Shown here one piece after another: positions 59,830 through 64,000 of a stretch of 64,000 nucleotides of DNA. The stretch covers positions 1 through 64,000 of the forward strand of contig NZ_VNHW01000014.1 of assembly GCF_008124835.1 (NCBI RefSeq), read 5' to 3'. Numbering within the stretch: the stretch's first letter is position 1; each line of letters begins with the position of its first letter. The DNA is from Blastococcus xanthinilyticus (lineage in GTDB: Bacteria > Actinomycetota > Actinomycetes > Mycobacteriales > Geodermatophilaceae). The notes beneath the pieces were generated by a model that worked only from the letters and a program-made list of their open reading frames with translations, had not been told where the DNA came from and did not search any database. Both the position numbers and the translations under genes were made by a program.

Positions 59830-60627
59830 CTACGACGGCCGCGGATCACCCCGGCGCGGACTCCGCGACTCCTGCCGGACCGCCTCCAGGCGCCCCAGGA
59901 GGTTCTCCAGCGCCTCCTCGAACTCGGCGGCCGACTCGTCCAGGGAGAGCAGCGACTCCAGCCGGACGACGGTGGGGTAGTTGCGTAGGTCGGTGCTCTC
60001 CGCCGCGTCGGGCACCCCCTCGGGCTGGTCCTCCGGGCTGATCTTCACGCCCTTCTGCGAGACCTCCAGGAGCAGGTGCCCGAGCAGGAAGCTCGAGTAC
60101 GCGCGGTAGGCCGCGACGGCGGCCTCCTCGGTGAACCCGCTGTCGAGCATCGCCTCGAGGAACGACTCCACCCAGCGCAGGCTGCGCAGCGGCGGGCGCA
60201 CCCACGGGGCCGCCGGCGGGCGGGTGGCGACGAGCGGGAACACCTCCGGGTGCGCCAGCGCGATCCGCCGGACGCCGTGGGCGAGGCGCTGCAGGTAGTC
60301 CTGCCAGCCGTGCGAGACGCCGAGGTGGACGTCGGGGTCGCCGTACAGCTCGTCGATCACCGACTCGACGACCCCGTCGAGCAGCTGCTCGCGGCCGGGC
60401 ACGTAGCGGTAGAGCGCCATGGCCTCCACGCCCAGGTAGGAGCCCAGCCGCCGCATCGTCAGGGCGTTGAGGCCGTTCGCGTCGATGAACTCGATCGCCG
60501 CGCCGAGGATCCGGCGCCGGTCCAGCCCGCTGCGCCCGGCGCCCGGGGGCGCGGCCGGGATCGCGGCGGCGGTGCCGCCGCGCCCTTCGGGGCTGTCGGG
60601 ATCGGCGCGCGGGTCCGGCTCGGTCAT
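59830..60627 (-). CDS. TetR-family transcriptional regulator
   Basis: A 265-residue regulator. The HTH (about 45-90: RRRILGAAIEFIDANGLNAL, TMRRLGSYLGVEAMALYRYV) is followed by a TetR_C_1-like ligand domain. A 40-residue Pro/Ala-rich head precedes the HTH. GGAGGAG lies 7 nt before the ATG at 60627. The gene is divergent from nitrate reductase, but that promoter has a GlnR-like box, so TetR's own targets are unclear. Confidence 0.88.
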   Translation of the reverse strand: MTEPDPRADPDSPEGRGGTAAAIPAAPPGAGRSGLDRRRILGAAIEFIDANGLNALTMRRLGSYLGVEAMALYRYVPGREQLLDGVVESVIDELYGDPDVHLGVSHGWQDYLQRLAHGVRRIALAHPEVFPLVATRPPAAPWVRPPLRSLRWVESFLEAMLDSGFTEEAAVAAYRAYSSFLLGHLLLEVSQKGVKISPEDQPEGVPDAAESTDLRNYPTVVRLESLLSLDESAAEFEEALENLLGRLEAVRQESRSPRRGDPRPS

Positions 60628-60703
60628 CGGGCGCTCCTCCCTCGGCTCGGTCTGCGGTGCCCATCCTGCGTCCCGGCAACCGCACACTCCCCGGCGGGCC
60701 CGT

Positions 60704-60741
60704 GTGAGGGGGACGGAACACAGCGTTGACACCGAGGTCGA
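60704..60741 (+). promoter_or_regulatory. GlnR-like box upstream of nitrate reductase
   Basis: GTGAG-n6-GGAAC-n6-TTGAC-n6-GTCGA, four pentamers at an exact 11-bp period, close to the actinobacterial GlnR pattern GTnAC-n6-GAAAC repeated. TTGACA at 60726-60731 could also serve as a -35. A CACGCT -10-like box (60763-60768) ends 7 nt before the GTG. Confidence 0.6.
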
Positions 60742-60775
60742 GGAAGGGACACGACCGCCGCCCACGCTGGTCGCC

Positions 60776-63397
60776 GTGTCCACCGACGTCGTCCCCGCGC
60801 CCGCCCGGCCGGGGGGCTGCGTCTCGCGGACCACGGAGACCCACTGCCCCTACTGCTCGCTGCAGTGCGGCATGGCGGTCACCGCCGGCGCCCGCCCGGC
60901 GACCCTCGTGCCGCTGGACTTCCCGACCAACCGGGGCGGGCTGTGCTCCAAGGGGTGGTCGTCGGCCGAGCTGCTCGACCACCCCGAGCGGCTGCTGCGC
61001 CCGCTGGTGCGAGCCGTGCCCGGCGACCGCACCAGCCCGCTGGTGGAGACGACGTGGGACGACGCCCTCGACCGGGTGGTGGCCGCGATCAGGGCGACCC
61101 AGCAGGTCCACGGCCGGGACGCCGTCGGCTGCTTCGGCGGCGGGTCGCTGACCAACGAGCAGGCGTACCAGTTCGGCAAGTTCGCCCGCGTCGCGCTGCG
61201 CACGTCGGCCATCGACTACAACGGGCGCTTCTGCATGTCCTCGGCCGCGGGGGCGGCCAACCGCGCGTTCGGGCTGGACCGCGGGCTGCCCTTCCCGCTG
61301 TCGGACGTCGCCGAGGCCGACGTCGTCGTGCTCGTCGGCAGCAACCCCGCCGACACGATGCCGCCGGCCATGCAGTGGTTCGACGCCGGCCGCGAGCGCG
61401 GGGCGCAGCACGTCGTCGTCGACCCGCGCCGCACGGCCACCGCCCGCAACGCCGCCCTGCACCTGCAGCCGCTGCCGGGCACCGATCTCGCGCTGGCCAA
61501 CGGGCTGCTGCACATCGCGATCGCCGAGGGGCTGGTGGACGAGGCCTACGTCGCCGCGCGCACCACCGGCTTCGACGCCGTCCGGGCCGGCGTCGCCGGC
61601 TACTGGCCCGACCGGGTCGAGCGGCTGACCGGGGTCCCGGTCGCCGACCAGCGGCGGACGGTCTTCGCCCTGGCCCGCGCGGACAAGGCGATGGTCCTCA
61701 CCGCCCGGGGCGCCGAGCAGCACCGCAACGGCACCGATACCGCGCAGGCGTGGATCAACCTGGCCCTCGCCCTCGGGCTGCCCGGGCGGCGGGGGAGCGG
61801 CTGGGGCACCGTGACCGGCCAGGGGAACGGGCAGGGCGGCCGGGAGCACGGCCAGAAGGCCGACCAGCTGCCCGGCTACCGGTCGCTGGCCGATCCGGCC
61901 GCGCGTGCGCACGTCGCCGCCGTCTGGGGCGTCGACCCCGACGACCTGCCGCTGCCCGGGAGGAGCGCCTTCGAGCTGCTCGACGCGCTCGGCAGCGACG
62001 GCGGCGTCCGCACCCTGCTGGTGCTCGCCTCCAACGTCGCCGTCTCCGCGCCCGACGCCCGCCGGGTGATCAGCCGGCTGCGCGGCCTGGACTTCCTCGC
62101 CGTCAGCGACTTCTTCCTGTCCGAGACCGCCGAGCTCGCCGACGTCGTCCTGCCGAGTGCCATGTGGGCGGAGGAGGCCGGCACCATGACCAATCTCGAG
62201 GGGCGGGTGATCCGCCGGCGCCGGGCGCTGGACCCGCCTGCCGGGGTGCGCGACGACCTGCAGCTGCTCGCGGAGCTGGCCGGCCGCCTCGGGGTGGGGG
62301 AGCGGTTCAGCGGCGACCCGGAGACGGTGTTCGAGGAGCTGCGCCGGGCCAGCGCCGGAGGAACGGCGGACTACTCGGGGATCAGCTACCGGCGCATCGA
62401 CGAGGAGCGCGGCGTCTTCTGGCCGTGCCCCGCGACGGAGGACCGCGCCGCTCCGCACCCCGGCACGCCGCGGCTGTTCACCGAGCGGTTCGCGACGCCC
62501 GACGGGCGGGCGCGCTTCCTGCGGGTGGAGCACGCCGACGCCGCCGAGCGCCCCGACGCCGACTACCCGCACGTGCTGACCACCGGCCGGGTGCTGGCGC
62601 AGTACCAGTCCGGCACCCAGACCCGCCGCTCCCGCAGCCTGCAGCTGGTGGCGCCCACCCCGCGCGCCGAGCTGCACCCCGACCTCGCCGCCGCCCTCGG
62701 CGTGGCCAACGACGACGTGGTCGAGCTGGCCACCCGCCGCGGCCGGGCCCGCTTCCACGCGCAGGTGACCGACGCGATCCGCCCGGACGTGGTGTTCGTG
62801 CCCTTCCACTGGGGTGGCGGCGCCAGCGCCAACGCGCTGACCGGCGCCGACGCGCTGGACCCGGTGTCGAAGATGCCGCCGTTCAAGGTCTGCGCCGTCG
62901 CGGTCACCCGGGTCTCGGGGCCCGAGGAACGCGTTCCGCCGCCGGCCCCGGCCACCCAGCCCCGTCCGTCGGAACGCCGCCCGCCCGCCGCCCCCGCACC
63001 GCACCCGCCGTCCCGCACGCCCGCCTCGACGACGATCCGGAGAACCCCCGTGAAGAGCACCCCCCGCTTCCTGCAAGGCGTCTTCCCGATCACCGGGGAG
63101 GGGCTGGCCAAGCCCGGCCCGGTGGACCCCGCGCTGCGCTACACCGTGCCCGCAGGCAGCAGCGCCCAGGCGCTGTACTTCCGCGGCGGGAACTCGACCG
63201 GCGAGCTGGTGTACGTGCTGCTCGTCCGGGACGGCGAGCCGGTGCGCTGGTTCCCGATCGGCGCGCGGGCCGACACCCACGTGCCGCTGCGCGTGGTGGA
63301 GGACCTGCCCGGCGGCTCGGTCGTGGAGCTGCACGCCGCGGCGCCCGAGGGCATCACCGGCGAGATCGTGGTCGACCTCGGGCTGGTGGAGGTCTGA
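60776..63397 (+). CDS. Assimilatory nitrate reductase, molybdopterin subunit, with C-terminal domain
   Basis: 873 residues. Cys24, Cys27, Cys31 and Cys57 (CPYCSLQCG and GGLCSKG) bind a 4Fe-4S cluster. NGRFCMSSAAGAANR holds the Mo-ligating Cys, and the molybdopterin domains extend to about residue 710 (HWGGGASANALTGADAL). This is the NarB/NasC type that reduces nitrate to nitrite in the cytosol. A Pro-rich linker then leads to about 115 residues (from 759, RFLQGVFPITGEGLAKPG, YFRGGNSTGELVYVLL, VPLRVVEDLPGGSVVELH) that I do not recognise. A GTG at 63050 with GGAG 7 nt upstream could start that part separately. The stop overlaps the nirB start (TGATG). Confidence 0.88.
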   Translation: MSTDVVPAPARPGGCVSRTTETHCPYCSLQCGMAVTAGARPATLVPLDFPTNRGGLCSKGWSSAELLDHPERLLRPLVRAVPGDRTSPLVETTWDDALDRVVAAIRATQQVHGRDAVGCFGGGSLTNEQAYQFGKFARVALRTSAIDYNGRFCMSSAAGAANRAFGLDRGLPFPLSDVAEADVVVLVGSNPADTMPPAMQWFDAGRERGAQHVVVDPRRTATARNAALHLQPLPGTDLALANGLLHIAIAEGLVDEAYVAARTTGFDAVRAGVAGYWPDRVERLTGVPVADQRRTVFALARADKAMVLTARGAEQHRNGTDTAQAWINLALALGLPGRRGSGWGTVTGQGNGQGGREHGQKADQLPGYRSLADPAARAHVAAVWGVDPDDLPLPGRSAFELLDALGSDGGVRTLLVLASNVAVSAPDARRVISRLRGLDFLAVSDFFLSETAELADVVLPSAMWAEEAGTMTNLEGRVIRRRRALDPPAGVRDDLQLLAELAGRLGVGERFSGDPETVFEELRRASAGGTADYSGISYRRIDEERGVFWPCPATEDRAAPHPGTPRLFTERFATPDGRARFLRVEHADAAERPDADYPHVLTTGRVLAQYQSGTQTRRSRSLQLVAPTPRAELHPDLAAALGVANDDVVELATRRGRARFHAQVTDAIRPDVVFVPFHWGGGASANALTGADALDPVSKMPPFKVCAVAVTRVSGPEERVPPPAPATQPRPSERRPPAAPAPHPPSRTPASTTIRRTPVKSTPRFLQGVFPITGEGLAKPGPVDPALRYTVPAGSSAQALYFRGGNSTGELVYVLLVRDGEPVRWFPIGARADTHVPLRVVEDLPGGSVVELHAAAPEGITGEIVVDLGLVEV

Positions 63398-64000
63398 TGG
63401 CGCCGCGGACGGACGCACCGGTCCTCGGCGCGCGGCGCGCCGCCACCACCACGCTGCGGCTCGACGACGAGCTGGACGCGCGCGGCCGGCTGGTCGTGGT
63501 CGGCAACGGCATGGCCGGTGCGCGGCTGGTCGAGGAGGTGCTCGAGCGCGGCGGCGGGGAGCAGTTCCGCATCACGGTCTTCGGCGACGAGCCGCACGGC
63601 AACTACAACCGGATCATGCTCTCGCCGGTCCTGGCCGGGGAGTCGCACGAGGACGACATCGTCCTCAACTCCCACGACTGGTACGCCGACAACGACATCG
63701 ACCTGCGGGCCGGTGTGCGCGTCGAACGGATCGACACCGCCGCCAAGCAGGTGCACGCCGCCGACGGCAGCGTCACCCCCTACGACCACCTCGTCCTGGC
63801 CACCGGCAGCCACTCGTTCATCCCGCCCATGGCCGGGGTGCGCCGCAAGGACGGCGAACTCCTCCCCGGCGTCTACGGGTTCCGCACCATCGACGAGACG
63901 CGGGCGATGCTCGAGGCCACCGGCCGGTGCCGGCGCGCGGTGGTGATGGGCGGCGGGCTGCTCGGCCTCGAGTCCGCCCGCGCGCTGCAGGGCCACGGGC
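63397..64000 (+). CDS. nirB: Nitrite reductase (NAD(P)H) large subunit, N-terminal part
   Basis: The first 201 residues; the gene runs off the window. RLVVVGNGMAGARLVEEVL is the FAD-binding loop, NYNRIMLSPVLAG and LVLATGSHSFIPP are typical of NirB, and VVMGGGLLGLESARAL is the NAD(P)H-binding loop. NirB with siroheme and 4Fe-4S reduces nitrite to ammonium; those domains lie beyond the edge. The ATG overlaps the nitrate reductase stop, so nitrate and nitrite reduction are coupled under one GlnR-like control region. Confidence 0.9.
   Translation, partial: MAPRTDAPVLGARRAATTTLRLDDELDARGRLVVVGNGMAGARLVEEVLERGGGEQFRITVFGDEPHGNYNRIMLSPVLAGESHEDDIVLNSHDWYADNDIDLRAGVRVERIDTAAKQVHAADGSVTPYDHLVLATGSHSFIPPMAGVRRKDGELLPGVYGFRTIDETRAMLEATGRCRRAVVMGGGLLGLESARALQGHG

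Noticed and set aside
59846-63418. A 1190-codon minus-strand frame opposite nitrate reductase.
   Set aside because: No domains; the plus strand has the 4Fe-4S and Mo-ligand motifs, and the TetR protein is read in a different frame.

Overview
This 64-kb window is chromosomal DNA of a very high-GC actinobacterium. GTG starts are frequent, genes are tightly packed, many stop and start codons overlap, and several starts lie 6-8 nt downstream of a TANNNT-like -10 box. Gene content (DUF222 protein, HTH-MurA fusion, duplicated TauE/SafE proteins, PRC/DUF2382 stress protein, GlnR-type nitrate locus) fits a soil or rock actinobacterium such as a member of Geodermatophilaceae; that placement is inference from composition and gene families, not a database match. 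I see no rRNA, tRNA, CRISPR array, prophage, insertion sequence or replication origin.

Layout. 1-4.3 kb: truncated DUF222 protein, phosphoribosyltransferase, aldehyde dehydrogenase, and a WYL regulator divergent from a VOC protein. 4.3-9.8 kb: rpe-ribD-ribE-ribBA-ribH-hisE, followed after a 16-bp tandem repeat by hisG; together they cover ribulose-5-phosphate, riboflavin and PRPP-to-histidine steps. 9.8-19.7 kb: subtilisin-inhibitor-like lipoprotein, DUF2877 protein divergent from a PucR regulator, SDR, HTH-MurA fusion, NAD-binding protein, EamA transporter, and a small stress-like protein/EVE/DUF998 operon. 19.8-24.8 kb: a divergent pair of secreted phosphorus scavengers (5'-nucleotidase and ExeM/NucH-type nuclease) around PHO-box-like repeats.

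24.8-32.6 kb: MalQ, a GGDEF-EAL protein, and an LLM oxidoreductase/GH13 enzyme/tautomerase group. 32.6-39.5 kb: a tartrate or tricarboxylate module made of a TarD-like dehydratase, a CitA/CitB-type two-component system and a TctCBA transporter. 39.6-46.3 kb: membrane proteins, two TauE/SafE permeases, an acetyltransferase, an arginase-fold protein with a degenerate metal motif, a Ski2-like helicase, and a 43-residue CxxC protein followed by a 24-bp-stem hairpin. 46.3-53.9 kb: stress SDR, homocysteine methyltransferase, YidD paralogue, phosphotransferase, ArfB, a YciI/ECF42/DUF1905 operon, an esterase and an acetyltransferase. 54.1-57.9 kb: a sugar-acid module (2-hydroxyacid dehydrogenase, IlvD/Edd dehydratase, enolase-superfamily dehydratase). 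58.1-64 kb: membrane protein, PRC/DUF2382 stress protein, TetR regulator, then assimilatory nitrate reductase and the start of nirB behind a GlnR-like box.

The strongest candidates for undescribed biology are: (1) a MurA-like enolpyruvyl transferase carrying its own Xre-type HTH, with a palindrome at its own promoter; (2) a two-copy interspersed palindromic repeat with identical 11-nt internal spacing; (3) an unrecognised domain fused in frame to nitrate reductase behind an internal ribosome-binding site; and (4) the small CxxC protein plus giant hairpin. Clear regulatory readings (PHO box, GlnR box, ECF42 promoter, three sigma-B-like promoters) link many of the genes to phosphate, nitrogen and general stress responses.
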